Source of the DNA: Thraustochytrium sp. TN22
Taxonomy: Eukaryota > Sar > Bigyra > Thraustochytrida > Thraustochytriidae
Length of the DNA: 64,000 nt
Direction: 5' to 3'
Assembly: GCA_013306675.1 (NCBI GenBank)
Contig: JABLUY010000005.1
Coordinates: forward strand, 132,416-196,415
Under the pieces are notes generated by a model. That model saw only the letters and a list, made by a program, of their open reading frames with translations, was not told the origin of the DNA and searched no databases. A program made the position numbers and the translations under genes. This document shows, piece by piece, positions 8,956-19,650 of this stretch (positions within the stretch are counted from its first letter, which is position 1; each line of letters begins with the position of its first letter).

Positions 8956-10101
8956 TCAAGAGATGGTGCAGCGCGACATGAGGCCGCCCTGGGAGGCCTG
9001 ACCCGGCTGCGGCACGTGTACCATGGAGCTCGCGAAGTCGCGCACCTTGGCGTAAAGGTTCATGGCCGTCGGGAAGCGCGAGGCGTAGCCGGAAATGGAG
9101 GCGTCGAGGCTGCGGAAGGTCATCTTGACGTTCTCGGAGGTCATGTAGCGGATGCGCAGAAAGTGCCAGTAGGCAAAGAGCGCAAGGATGTTGCGGCTGG
9201 GCGTCAGGAGCTCGACGATGAGCGAGATGCCGATGGCCACCTCCAGACTGTTGGCATACCGCATGGAGGCCTCGTTGTAGCGCTGCCATTTGGTTCGCAG
9301 GTCAAAGCCAGCCCACTGCTCGGGCGGCGTAGAGGTGAAGCGCGGCAGCACCTGGGCATTGGCAACAGGCGCGATGCGCGCCGCGATCTGAGGCTGCGCC
9401 TGCAGCACGTAATCCGCCACGTAGCCGACCTCGCTGAGCAGGTGCGGCATGAGCACGACGAGGCGGCCGGAGCCGCTAAAGGCAAAGAGTATCGCCGCCA
9501 TAAAGTAGTGCGAGCGGTAATCCTGTGCGATGCGCTGCGCATACGCCTGCGTGCGGGCGGGCTTGCCGTGCGTGCGGTAGATGTGGATCAGGTAGACGCC
9601 AGCGGCGGAGAAGAGCGCGCGCTGGAAGGCACCGTACGAGGAGAGGCCCGGGATCAGGTAGAGAATGGTGTTGAGCAGAAGGAACACGCGCAGGCCAAGC
9701 TGCACCTTGGCGAGCGTGTCGGGCAGCAGGCCGGCGCCGGCGCGCGCAGCGCCGCCGCCGGAGCCGGACGCGGCGGGTGCCGGCGCGGCGGGCGCACCGC
9801 CAAGCTCACGCCACTTACCTTCCGCCGTGGCGGCCTTGGCAGGATCGCCGAGCCCGCGGAAGGCGTCTGCCTGCCGCTTGTAGCCCTTGGCCCAGGTGGG
9901 GCTCAGCTCCACGCAGCGGTTGGCGTCCGCCAGCGCGCTCGCGTAGTCCTGCAGCTTCTGGTGCGCCGCCGCGCGGTTCGAGTAGAACACGTGGTTGCCG
10001 CCATCCAGCTCAATCGCGCGCGTGTACGCGTCCAGCGCCTCCTGCGTCTTGCCCTCCTTGAGCAGCGCGTTGCCGCGCTCCTTCTCGCGCTCCGCCGCCA
10101 T
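8956..10101 (-). CDS. TPR co-chaperone domain fused to a TMEM33/Pom33-family membrane protein
   Basis: The 381-residue protein joins two known modules. Residues about 1-105 are three TPR repeats of the Hop/TTC type. All five carboxylate-clamp positions that bind the EEVD tail of Hsp70/Hsp90 are present: Lys and Asn in EKERGN, Asn in YSNRAAA, and Lys and Arg in KGYKRQA. After a Gly/Ala/Pro-rich linker (about 105-125), residues about 130-380 match the TMEM33/Pom33 family, multi-pass ER and nuclear-envelope proteins that shape membranes and associate with nuclear pores. Hydrophobic stretches include VFLLLNTILYLIPGL and FMAAILFAFSG. The ATG at 10101 directly precedes the first TPR helix. It is head-to-head with the small coiled-coil gene. 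It may recruit chaperones to the ER surface; that role is inferred. Confidence 0.82.
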   Translation of the reverse strand: MAAEREKERGNALLKEGKTQEALDAYTRAIELDGGNHVFYSNRAAAHQKLQDYASALADANRCVELSPTWAKGYKRQADAFRGLGDPAKAATAEGKWRELGGAPAAPAPAASGSGGGAARAGAGLLPDTLAKVQLGLRVFLLLNTILYLIPGLSSYGAFQRALFSAAGVYLIHIYRTHGKPARTQAYAQRIAQDYRSHYFMAAILFAFSGSGRLVVLMPHLLSEVGYVADYVLQAQPQIAARIAPVANAQVLPRFTSTPPEQWAGFDLRTKWQRYNEASMRYANSLEVAIGISLIVELLTPSRNILALFAYWHFLRIRYMTSENVKMTFRSLDASISGYASRFPTAMNLYAKVRDFASSMVHVPQPGQASQGGLMSRCTIS

Positions 10102-10594
10102 TCTCGCTCCCGCGGGCTGCCAGAGGGCCCGGTCGCGCCAGCGAGCCGGCGAGCGAGCGGGCCGGCCGCACCTGGGGGGGCGCGGGGCTGCGCAGGGCGC
10201 TGCGCTCCGCTCCGCCGCTCCGCCGCTCCGCTCCGCGCCGCGTCCAGGTCGATCTGCTGCGTCGTGCCCGTGCCGCGGAAGCGCCGCGCCGCGAGCAGAC
10301 CGAGGCGGAGTCTGGAAGGCGCGCGCGAGCGAGCGCTGGCGGTGCGCTGGCGCGCGGCTGCGCGCTGCGCGCCCGAGCGAGCGCTGGCTCCGGATGGAGT
10401 CGAGGCGGTGCGTGAGTCAGACTGGAGTCGGCGGCGCCCGCCGAGTCCGAGTCCGAGTTCGCAGGCGAGTCGAGGGCTTCGCCGCGCCGGCGGAGGCGGA
10501 GTGGTACCAGGGCACCGCCAGCACCCCCGCCAGCCACCACTTAGGCCACCAGACCGGGAATTCGGAGGCAGCGAGCCGGCGGGCGAGCGGCTCC
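10102..10594. promoter_or_regulatory. Bidirectional promoter region, TPR-TMEM33 / coiled-coil gene
   Basis: This 493-base, very GC-rich gap lies between two divergent ATGs. It contains a triple repeat of CCGAGT at 10441-10458 and degenerate CGCTCCGC runs near 10200-10240. Reading frames cross it on both strands, but they look like shadows of composition. Confidence 0.5.
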
Positions 10595-10993
10595 ATGGCG
10601 GACCTGTGGTCGCGCACCAAGTCCGGGCTGGCGGGCGCCCGCGACGCGAGCAAGCGCACGGCGCTGCGCGCCAAGCTCAAGGCGGACGTGGAGCTGCTGC
10701 GCCGCAAGCAGACCAAGCTCAAGCACGACTTCGGCGTCGAGGTCTACGCCTTCTGGGACGACGCCGACAAGCGGGACGCGGTCTACGGCAACTACAAGCT
10801 CAAGGTCGACGAGGTCGCCGCCACCATCCAGGCCAAGCAGGCGGAGATCGACCAGCTCGGTCAGGAGGGCGGCTCCTCGCAGCAGTCACCGCCGCCGCCG
10901 CCGCCGCCGCCGCCGTCGACGGCCGCGCAGTCGGGCAACCAACCTTCTACGGCGACGCAGGGCAGCAGCGGCCCGTCCCTTGATGAGATCTGA
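10595..10993 (+). CDS. Small coiled-coil protein with polyproline tail, function unknown
   Basis: The frame encodes 132 residues from an ATG in a good context (CTCCATGG). Residues about 1-85 are charged and helical (KLKADVELLRRKQTKLKHDF, then KVDEVAATIQAKQAEIDQL), consistent with a short alpha-helical hairpin or coiled coil. The rest is a Ser/Gln/Pro/Thr-rich tail with a run of nine or more prolines encoded by a CCG microsatellite (about 10890-10917). I do not recognise the family. The frame is open far upstream, but no earlier ATG is as well placed and the upstream part is Arg/Ala low complexity. Single exon. Confidence 0.6.
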   Translation: MADLWSRTKSGLAGARDASKRTALRAKLKADVELLRRKQTKLKHDFGVEVYAFWDDADKRDAVYGNYKLKVDEVAATIQAKQAEIDQLGQEGGSSQQSPPPPPPPPPSTAAQSGNQPSTATQGSSGPSLDEI

Positions 10994-11083
10994 CCATGTC
11001 AGATTGAAGCGGCTCAGGCCACTGAAGATTGATGAGAAAAAAAAGCAAGGAAAGAACGCATGATCATCTGATGAAGTCCGTGC

Positions 11084-11084
<1 letters not shown>

Positions 11085-11116
<32 letters not shown>
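11085..11116. repeat. (TC)n microsatellite
   Basis: A pure TC dinucleotide run of about 32 bases lies in the 207-base gap between the stops of the small coiled-coil gene and the converging fusion gene. Confidence 0.95.
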
Positions 11117-11118
<2 letters not shown>

Positions 11119-11200
11119 CAAGTTGAGATGCAGCGTTGAGATGCAGCAGTTCCCCTCTTTTTCTGCCTGTTGATGGCCTTGTTGCTGTTTACTACATTAC

Positions 11201-14200
11201 TTACGCAGCGGCAGACCTGACCCGCGCCGTGGCCACCTTGACGGGCGTCATGAGCAAGGACCAGAGGCCCTCGACACCGGCCACGGCAAAGACGGCAAGG
11301 TGACGCACCGCATCGGCCAGCCCGAGCCCAGGGGCGTTGGTCGGCGTGAGCTTTTGGGCGCAGCCCTTGCGCAGCATGATGATGGCGGCGTGCACGTGAA
11401 TGTAGAGGACAATGGAGAAGGTGAGCAGCGGCTGCAGGAGGAGCTGACGCCACTCCTCGCCCTGTGCGCAGCGCTTCAGGTTGACGCCGGCGATGAAGGT
11501 GCGCGGGCCGTCGCCCTTGGCCATCGCCTCGGGCGAAAGGTGCTGCGTCGGCGCAGCGCCGGTGACGTGCGACCATGGCTCGTCGCGCCGCGCTGGAGCC
11601 TCCTCGGGACTGTCGGTGTCCGGGTCGCGACGCGTACTGACGGCGCGGATGGCGATCGCATCGGCCGGGAGGTTGAGTATCCACTCGTAGTTGTAAAAGA
11701 CGTCAAAGAAAGGACTCACGTGGAAGTCCTTCTTCCACTTGGAGCGCCAGGAGGTGGCAGCAGGGTCGGCGTCAAAGAAGGGAAGCACGTACATGCGCTT
11801 TTGGAGCCAGGGCGTGTTGGACACCTCCAGCACGACCGCCTCGAGGCGCTGGCGCTTAGCATCCAAACAGTAAAAGACCGAGACCGGGTTGAAGGAGAAG
11901 CCAAAGCAGCGAATGTTGGTGAGTAGCATGATGGCGCCGTCCGGTGCGAGCGAGCGCCCAGTCTCCGCGAGCACCAGGTCGCGCACGCAATTGTCGAGCG
12001 GCTGGTCCGGACCGGCGGGGCCGACAAAGTGGTCAGCACGATGCCAAGAGAAGAGGTTGGCACGCTCCGCGCTGACGAAGCGCATGCCACGAAAGGCGGT
12101 ACCCGCCTTGACCTCGGCGAGGTCCAGAAGCGTCATCCAGACCTTGTACTTGAAGACGTGGCGTGCCGGTGAGGCGCCCTCCACCTTGTTGCGCTGGTGG
12201 AAGACCGTGCCCTGATAGAGCGCGGTGCGCGGTGCGCGCTTGTCATAAGGGTCTGCGCAACGAGCGGTGGAGGCGTCAGTTCATGTCATTTTTCGAGCAG
12301 TTCTTATCTTGACAAAAAAAGAGAGAGAGGAACAGGAAGAAAGGGGCGGGAAAAGGGAGCGTCGACGTCTACTTACCCTGATCCGGGGCAGCCCCAACGA
12401 GCGCAGCAGCGGGCGAAGCGCCATGCTGCGATTGCTGCTGAGCCGCGCGCTTGCCGACCATGTCGCTGACAATCTGGTCCCGGTCGCGCGCCTGCGCAAG
12501 GAGGTCCGAGGCATTGAGGCGGTTCTCATAGTCCTCCTTGAGCGCGAGCAGCGTGTCAATCAACACCGAGGTCTCGCGGATGGCAATGAGCGCGATGGAG
12601 GTGGACACGGGCCAAGGCGAGCGCAGAATCACGGGCGAGAGCAGCACGGGCACCGGGAGCCAGCGGATGATGAGCAGCGTGGACACATCGAGGCTCCACA
12701 TGCGGCGGTAGATGCGATCGCTCCAGGAGAAGCCCTTGCGGCCCATGAGCGTGCGCACCGCGCTGATGGTGGCGTGCAGCTCACTGGCGCCGTGAACGAT
12801 GGCGAGACCGAGCGCGGATGTGGACGTGCGCGCGTTGGACGCGTGCGAGAGCACGTTGAGGACGAGAAGCGCAACGGCGTGCAGCGCGTTCATGAGGTTG
12901 CGCTCCAGCAGCAGGCGCGCGAAGGACGCAAAGGCGAGGCAGCCGACAACAAAGTGCATGGGGCTGCGCACGAAGATCTTTCCGTCGCTCGTGAGGTCAT
13001 CGAGGTCCTCGTCGAGCAGACCGTCCAGGCCGGTCTGACAGGAGGCCTCCTCGCTACGCCAGCGGCAAAAGTGCACGAGATTGGGCGCGCCAGGCTCCCC
13101 GGACAGGTTGTTGCCGTAGGGCGCCTCGCTGCTGTCGAACTCGAGCACGTTGCTGTTGGCGGCAGTGAGCGTGAAGCGCACAGGGGAGGGCGAGCTGGCC
13201 AGGCGCGTCGTGTAGAGTACCTCGTGGAAGGCGATGAGGCCGGCCACGATGGCGCACATGGCCGCAGAGATGAGCAGGCGCACGACGACGAGCTGCGTGA
13301 AGTGACTGGCCCGGCGCGAGGACGTGTCCATGGCCGGGTTGGGCTGCGGCAAGAAGTAGGCCGTAGCGGAGGCGAAGAGCAGGCCGCTGCAGCAGATGCT
13401 GGTGACCTGGCGGATGATTGGGTTGAGCGTCAGCGCGTGCGAGGCAATCCAGGCCATGACGGCGACGACCGCCGGCACGAGCGAGCGCCGGTAGAGCGCG
13501 GCGGAGCGCTCGCCGGCGCCGTCAGCGCGCGCCAGGTCCTTGGCGGCGCGGTCCTTGACGAAGGTGAGGTGGTAGTTGTAAATGTACTTTTGCGCGAAGC
13601 CCGCCTCGCAGTAGGCAAAGTACATGTCCCAGAGACGCACCCACTCCTCCGGATAGCCGAGCGCGCGGATCTCGTTGCGCTTGGCGAGGAAGTTGGCACG
13701 CCACATGCGCAGCGTGATGGCGTAGTCCGGCCCGATGTCCTCGATACGATCCAGGTTCAGGTCGGTCTCCTCGGAGGCCCAACGCACCGCCGCCTCGCAC
13801 GGCAGGTGGCCGCCGGGGAAGATGAAGCGCCGGATGAAGTCCGAGGACGCCATGTACTCCTCGTAGCGCGTGTCGTCGATGGAGATGACCTGAATGACCG
13901 CGCGGCCGCCCGGCTTGAGCATGCGGTTGACCGTCTCAAAGTACTCGGGCAGGTGGTCGTGGCCGACGGCCTCGAGCATCTCGATGCTGACGATCTTGTC
14001 AAAGTGGCCGGGCGCCAGGTCGCGCTCGTACATGGGCGCCGCGACGCCGACGGCTGCCTTGGAGGCCGCGGCGTGCTGCGGCACGCCCATCTTGCGGTAG
14101 TCGAAGATGATGAGGTTGACCTTGTCCTCGAGGCCGGCCGCCTTGACGCGCGCGCGCGCCTCCGCGAGCTGCTCGGTGGAGATGGTGATGCCCGTGACGC

Positions 14201-16346
14201 GGCAGCCCACCGTGCTGGCGGCGCGGATCGCGAAGGAGCCCCAGCCGCAGCCAATCTCCAGCACATGGTCCGTGGGCTGGAGGTCCGCCTTACGGATGAT
14301 CGCGTCAAGCTTGGCGAGCTGCGCCTCATGCAGCGGGAGCTCCTCGCCAGGCTGCGCCGACGCGGCGCCGTACTCGCGGCGGTGCAGGCCGCTCGAGTAG
14401 GTGAGCGTCTCGTCCAAAAAGAGCTTGTACATGGCGTTGCCGGCGTCGTAGTGGGCCTCGATGTTGCGGCGCGAGCCCGTGACGGTGTTGTCGTTGCCCA
14501 GGTGGCGGATGTGCTCGACGATGTTACCGACCGAGTACATGACGGCACCGGCGAGCGAAGCGAGGCCCGAGTTGGCCGAGATGCCCAGCGGGTTGAGCGT
14601 TTCGCGCAGGCTCTGGTTGTTCACGATGAGCAGGTCAAAGAGCCCGCGCACGTCATCGACGTCGAAGTCGCGGTACATGTAGGCCTCGCCCAGGCCGATG
14701 TCGGACTCGGCGACGCAGCGCGCCAGCATGCGCAGGTCGTAGACTCGCATATTGACGACCGGCTCGCCCTGGTCACGTGCCTCGGCCGCCGAAGCGCGAC
14801 CGTAGTGCACGTCGTTGCCGTCCGGCAGCATCATGCGCAGGTGGCCGCGTAGAATGCCGCGCTTCGCGACGGCCTCGAAGATGCGCAGACCGAGACGCTG
14901 GCCGAGGGTCTTGTCCGGGGAGGGTCCGCGGATGAGCTTGAGGCCCGGGCAAGTCGGCGCGCCCGCGGCCTCGGCCCAGCGCGGCACGCCGCCCGTCAGC
15001 GCCTGTGTCACGGCGAGTGCGGCGCGCGCGCCGTCCTCATGGAAGCCGGACCCGAGCCAGGCGCCGGCGAACCAGACGCGGCGCGAGGCAGGCGAGGCGG
15101 CGGCCTGTGCCTCGTTCAGCGCGCGTTGCGCCTCCATGGCGGCCGTGTCGAAGACCGGGTGGTCCAGCACCGTCTCGTAGATGACGCTGTCCGCGGCAGG
15201 CTCCTCGATCGGGTTGAGCGTGCACAGAAGAAGCGGCGCCGAGGCGGGCAGGTTCTGCAGGTGGTTGAGCCAGTAGGTCACGCAGATGTCTCGCGCGTCT
15301 GGGTCGCCTTCTTCGCCTGCGCGCTTGTCCAACACGTTCCACGAGGCCCAGGCCTCGCGGCAGCGCGGCATCTGGCGCGCATCTGAATGGAGGACGACGC
15401 GGTTCGGCTGGTACCGCACGCGGCGCACGAGCTCCAGGTCCTCCGCCTCGGCGCCCTCGGCGCTGCCCGCGGCCAAGAAGCTGGCGCTCAGGTCCGAGTG
15501 CGTGGCAAGCACGACGTGGTCGAAGATGCGCGTCTGCTGCTCGCCGGCGGGCGCATCGGCGCCGGCCTCACTGTCGGCGTCCGCAAAGCGCACCTCGACG
15601 GTCTCGGGCCCGGTGCGTTGCACGGCGCGCACAGCCGTGCCAAGGCAGATCTCACCCCCCAGACGCTCCAGGGCGGCGGCCACAGCGTCCACATAGGTCT
15701 TGCTGCGGCCCTGCACAACGCGCCACCGCGGGCGCTCGCCCATGGGCGCCAACAGGTGGTGGTTGGCCATGAAGGCCACGAGCGGCTTGACCGGGTAGTC
15801 CTCCATCTTGCGGTTTGGCACGCTCCAGATGGCCGCGGTCGTGGGCAGCAGATAGTCCGTGCGGAACCGCTCGCTGTAGCCGCGCAGGTCCAGGTACTCG
15901 CCCAGCGTCATGCTGGCGAACTGGGCCGCCTTGGCCTCATCCAAAACCTCGGTGGCGCCAGTAAAGCGAAAGATCTCGCGTAGCATGTACAGAAACCCCG
16001 GGTCGCGCGCGTTCTGCGCCTGCGCGAAGAGGTTGTTCGAGCTCCACTCCACGCGGCCGTCGTCCACGCTGAAGGCAAACGACATGTCGGACGGCTCCGT
16101 TGGCACGCCGAGCGAGTCGAAGAGGCTCGTCAGGTACGGGTACGTTGTGTTGTTCATGACCTGGAAACCCAGGTCCACGGCCGGGCGGTCCCCCTCGCCG
16201 GGGTATGTGAGCGAGTGCCCACCGAGCGTCGCGTCGCGCTCGAAGATCGTCACCCTGCATCCGTTCTGCGCCAGCGCTAGCGCGCTCACGAGCCCGGACA
16301 CGCCCGAGCCCACGACGGCCACGCTGCACGCCTCGTCCTTGGTCAT
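11201..16346 (-). CDS. Amine oxidase - cyclopropane-fatty-acid synthase - membrane domain - DUF1365 fusion, two exons
   Basis: Joining 16346-12377 to 12252-11201 gives 5,022 bases, 1,673 residues, with the frame kept. Residues 1-430 are a flavin amine-oxidase-like domain of the COG2907 type, with the FAD fingerprint GSGVSGL near 13. Residues about 600-930 are a cyclopropane-fatty-acid synthase-type methyltransferase with the SAM motif VLEIGCGWGSF near 692 and SIEMLEAVG. Residues about 945-1320 form a multi-pass membrane region unknown to me. After the intron comes DUF1365 (about 1330-1673), with LYQGTVFHQRNK, FNPVSVFYC and a C-terminal hydrophobic helix. In bacteria the oxidase, DUF1365 and CFA-synthase-like genes often sit side by side; plants have an oxidase-CFAS fusion. 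The enzyme probably methylates or cyclopropanates acyl chains of membrane lipids; the product is unknown. It is divergent from another methyltransferase. Confidence 0.82.
12253..12376 (-). other. 124-nt spliceosomal intron joining the DUF1365 module
   Basis: On the minus strand, CAGG|GTAAGT at 12377/12376 is a near-perfect donor, and TTGCGCAG ending at 12253 is the acceptor. The phase-1 join recreates a Gly-to-Asp junction codon (GAC) and opens straight into DPYDK and the DUF1365 start LYQG. Without splicing, the first exon would end two codons on, at TAG, and DUF1365 would lack an ATG and its first conserved strand. Confidence 0.85.
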
Positions 16347-18450
16347 CTTGTTCCCGCTGCGCGGACAACAAGAGCAACAAGAAGCAGTTCTGCTGACTGC
16401 CGGCTGGCTGCTGCTTGTTGGCGCTGCCCTAGCTACTTACAGGAGCGCACGCCAATCACGACGCCCTGCGAAGCAAGGCCGCGCCGTAGGAGGATGAAGA
16501 CGTGGAGGAGGAAGAGACTTCTTTCCCCGCCCGCTCTAGCTAGAGGCGGCCTTGCGTGCGTGCTGGCCTCGCCGCTCCGCTCCGAACCCGCGAGGGCCGG
16601 GGTGGTGGCAGTGCTGGACGCACGTCAAGCTGAGCGAGCTCGCTGCGTCGCGGCGCCGTGCCCCGTTGGGGTCACAGGCAACCTGCCGCGCTGCCGCCGC
16701 AGGCAGGGCAGCGCGCCGCTGCGCTGCTGCAGGCAGGAGTCAGGCAGCAGGCAGCAGGCAGGCAGGAGGCACTGGCAGGCAGGCAGGCAGGCAGGCAGGA
16801 GTTCGCTATTTTGGGTCTGCAACTCGTCCTCTGCGCACGCGAGGCGGCGAGGGGCCAGCTTGATCCAAGCAGGACTCGGACCCGGAAGGAGGCGACGGGG
16901 ATCTCCTCGCGCCTTGTCGCCGCCTACTTGCCTTGCAGGAAGATAGATAGATAGCGAGCGCCGACTCCGCCGAGCCGCGTAGAAGCCGCGCCGCGCCGCG
17001 CCGCCTCCGGCCAGTCGAGCGCGGCCTGACTGACGGGCGCTGCGCTGCGCTGCGCTGCGCTGCGTGGCGCCGGCGCTCGCAGGCCAGGTCGCCACGACGC
17101 AGGGCTGCGACGGGGCCAGCAGCCCGGATCCGATCCCGCGCCCGCGCCCACGCCAACGGCCGTAGAGCGCGGAGCGGCCGGGCGCTGCGGCGAGCTCTCT
17201 CTCTCAGAGTCTCTCTGGCGCCGCCGGCGCCCGGGCCGCGGGCGAGGTCGTCCTCGAAGACCGCTAGCGCCGCGAAGCCTCGCTCGTTCGCCCTTGATGC
17301 GCTGCCAGTGCTGCGCCGCGCGTCGCCGTCGCGTGCGCCGTCGACGACTGCGAGCGCGGGTGTTGCCTGCTGGCGCGCTGCGGCGCGGAGCGACAATCTC
17401 CATCGCCTCCTGGAGCGCGTGTGTCAATGTAGTCCTTCATGAGTTCGCTCGCCCTCGTCACTGCAAAGATCATGCGATTCATGCCACCGGAGCCACGTCA
17501 GTTCCCAGTCAGGGCGTAGTAGCTTACGCCTGGCCTTGGAGGTAGGGAGCCGCGCCAGGCCATCCATCAGAATCGATCAGATTCATCATGTCGGCTCGGC
17601 CCTGCACAGCTGCAGCGATTTGACTGCATCGCACGCCAGCCCGCCACGATCTTGGAGTCAAGTTCACGCACCTTCACGAAATCGATCGACGCCGCGGAAG
17701 AGCCAACCTGGGTTCGAGAGCATCTGATTCCAGCCTCCGCGCGCCGCGCGTCGATCGCGCAGGCCGCGGCCCGCCCCAGGCCGCCGCGTCGGCGCGCCGC
17801 GGCGCAGTCAGCGGCAGCCCAGTCAGTTGTCAGTCAGTTAGCTGAGCTGAGTTGCCCGCCCAGGCCGCCTCGGTCGGTTGGCCCACTGGCATCAGGCTGG
17901 CCACCTGGCCACCTGGCCGTGGCTGGCTGCGCCGCGGCCGCGTGGCTGCGGCGGCGCTGCCTGCCAGCGCCAGTGCCTGGCGCTCTCCGGCCGCCGCTGG
18001 CCGTGGTCGGTTGTCGCGCCTGCTCGCTTGCTTGATCCGAGTCGCTCTCGCCGTCCGAATTGATCTCGCGATCTCTGTCGCAGGCCGGCCGCCGTGAGCA
18101 CGATCGACGCGCCTGAGCCTCACTGTGGGGCCTGTGCGGCGCGAAACTTGTGGGATCCGGTCTCCACAGTGGCGCCGCCCCTCCACGCGGCTTCGCGCCG
18201 TTTCCCACAGCGCCCACAGCGTCGCAGCCACGCCGCGCGTTGCGCACGCCGCGCCCGGGCTTGGATCTGCCTGCCTGACAGCGAGTCCGGGTCACGATCA
18301 GCGCAGCGCCGCTGACGCTCGAGCATCAGACCTCTGACCGACTGACTGCGCGAGCGCCGCTACCGCCAAGACTCCCGCGCGGCCACGGCCAGAGCCCCTC
18401 CTGCTCGCGCTCCGGAGTGCGGACGAAAGAGGCAACCGCGGCGCAGCACC
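16347..18450. promoter_or_regulatory. 2.1-kb divergent intergenic region between two lipid-methyltransferase genes
   Basis: This gap separates the starts of the amine-oxidase/CFAS fusion and the coclaurine-methyltransferase-like gene. It is GC-rich and repetitive. Several frames are open, but none has a recognisable domain, consistent start or non-repetitive composition. It holds a CAGG microsatellite, GACTCGG at 16873-16879, CGCTG repeats near 17037-17062 and GCCACCTGGCCACCTGGCC near 17890-17915. A short unannotated exon or ncRNA cannot be excluded. Confidence 0.45.
16774..16799. repeat. (GGCA)n microsatellite
   Basis: Six or more perfect GGCA/CAGG units follow imperfect CAGGCAG copies from about 16735. 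Confidence 0.9.
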
Positions 18451-19650
18451 ATGGCGGCGCACGGCGCGGCGCAGCCGCAGCAGGAGCAGGACCACAAGGC
18501 GCCGAGCAAGACGGAGGCGCTGCGCGCCGAGGGCAAGGCGAACCAGACGTCGCTCGACTACCTGGTGAACTATGTGGTGCAGCCTGCGCTGCTGCCGCTG
18601 ATCGAAAAGGGCTACATGCCGGACGCGGCCGTGCGCCTGGGGATGCGCAAGCTGCTGGCGTCCACCATCAACACGGTCACCTTCCACGGGGACCAGGAGA
18701 AGCAGGCCGAGTACATTACGAACTTCGTGGAGGACCTCAAGACTCGCGGCATCGCTGAGCAGACGGACGCCTCCGCCGAGCAGCACTACGAGGTGCCGGC
18801 TGACTTCTTCGTCAAGAAGATGGGCCCGCGCATGAAGTACTCGTGCTGCTACTATCCGGACGCCAAGACGACGCTCAGCCAGGCCGAGGACCACTCGCTG
18901 CGCCTCTTCTGCGAGCGCGCCGAGCTCGCGGCGCTGCCTGAGGGCGCCACCGTGCTGGACCTCGGCTGCGGCTGGGGCTCGCTGTGCCTGTACATCGGCG
19001 AGCACTTCCCGCACCTCCAGGTCACTGCCGTCTCGCACTCCAACTCGCAGCGCGAGTTCATCACGGCGCGCGCCAAGCGCGAGGGCATCTCCAACGTCAA
19101 GGTCATCACCTGCGACGTCAACGACCTCGACCTGCCGGCCGAGTCCTTCGATCGCATCTGCTCCATCGAGATGCTTGAGCACGTCAAGAACTGCTGGGCC
19201 ATCTTCCGAAACATGTCTCGCTGGCTCAAGGATGAGGGCAAGGTCATGGTCCACGTCTTCGTGCACCGCGACATGCCCTACCACTTTTCCGAGGGCTGGA
19301 TGACCGACAACTTCTTCTCCGGCGGCACCATGCCGTCCTACGATCTCTTCCTCTTCATCAACGACCACCTGCGCGTTGATCAGCGCTGGGCCATCAACGG
19401 CCGCCACTACTCGCGCACCCTCGAGGACTGGCTCGTCAACCTCGATGCCAACCGCTCGTACCTCCTCAAGTTCTTCCGCGAGGGCTATGGCGACAAGGCA
19501 GTCGAGAAGTTCCAGGCCTGGCGCCTCTTCTGCATGGCCTGCTCCGAGTGCTTTAAGTATGACGATGGCCGCCATGGCCCCGGCAACGAGTGGTTCGTCG
19601 CGCACTACCGCTTCGTCAAGGTCACCAACAAGGCTTCCCTCAAGGTCTGA
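18451..19650 (+). CDS. Coclaurine N-methyltransferase-like / CFAS-superfamily SAM methyltransferase
   Basis: The 399-residue, single-exon enzyme belongs to the SAM-dependent methyltransferases that include plant (S)-coclaurine N-methyltransferase and CFA synthase. The SAM motif VLDLGCGWGSL is near 167, followed by SHSNSQREFI, the acidic ribose-binding loop, and SIEMLEHVKN near 245. The C-terminal half carries the subfamily motifs MVHVFVHR, the box around MTDNFFSGGTMPS (near 290) and the W-x-x-N helices. Homologues occur widely in algae and protists, mostly without a known substrate, so an alkaloid substrate is not implied; a lipid head group or small amine is possible. The ATG sits in a strong context (CACCATGG). 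Its head-to-head partner is the CFAS fusion gene, so both methyltransferases may share control. Confidence 0.85.
   Translation: MAAHGAAQPQQEQDHKAPSKTEALRAEGKANQTSLDYLVNYVVQPALLPLIEKGYMPDAAVRLGMRKLLASTINTVTFHGDQEKQAEYITNFVEDLKTRGIAEQTDASAEQHYEVPADFFVKKMGPRMKYSCCYYPDAKTTLSQAEDHSLRLFCERAELAALPEGATVLDLGCGWGSLCLYIGEHFPHLQVTAVSHSNSQREFITARAKREGISNVKVITCDVNDLDLPAESFDRICSIEMLEHVKNCWAIFRNMSRWLKDEGKVMVHVFVHRDMPYHFSEGWMTDNFFSGGTMPSYDLFLFINDHLRVDQRWAINGRHYSRTLEDWLVNLDANRSYLLKFFREGYGDKAVEKFQAWRLFCMACSECFKYDDGRHGPGNEWFVAHYRFVKVTNKASLKV

Noticed and set aside
8947-10983. 678-codon plus-strand frame covering the TPR-TMEM33 gene and the divergent promoter
   Set aside because: Most of it is antisense to the TPR and TMEM33 motifs. 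Only the unrelated downstream frame at 10595-10993 was kept as a gene.
12267-14852. Long open frame on the plus strand opposite the CFAS fusion (861 codons)
   Set aside because: It is antisense to a protein with clear FAD and SAM motifs. Its residues are Arg/His/Val/Gly-rich with no domain, as expected of a shadow frame in GC-rich coding DNA.
11201-16346. Bacterial contamination as source of the CFAS/DUF1365 genes
   Set aside because: They are fused, contain a spliceosomal intron and lie between clearly eukaryotic genes.
16924-17427. Arg/Ala/Gly-rich open frames in the 2.1-kb gap
   Set aside because: Composition follows the local GC repeats, frames overlap on both strands, and no motif or good start is present.
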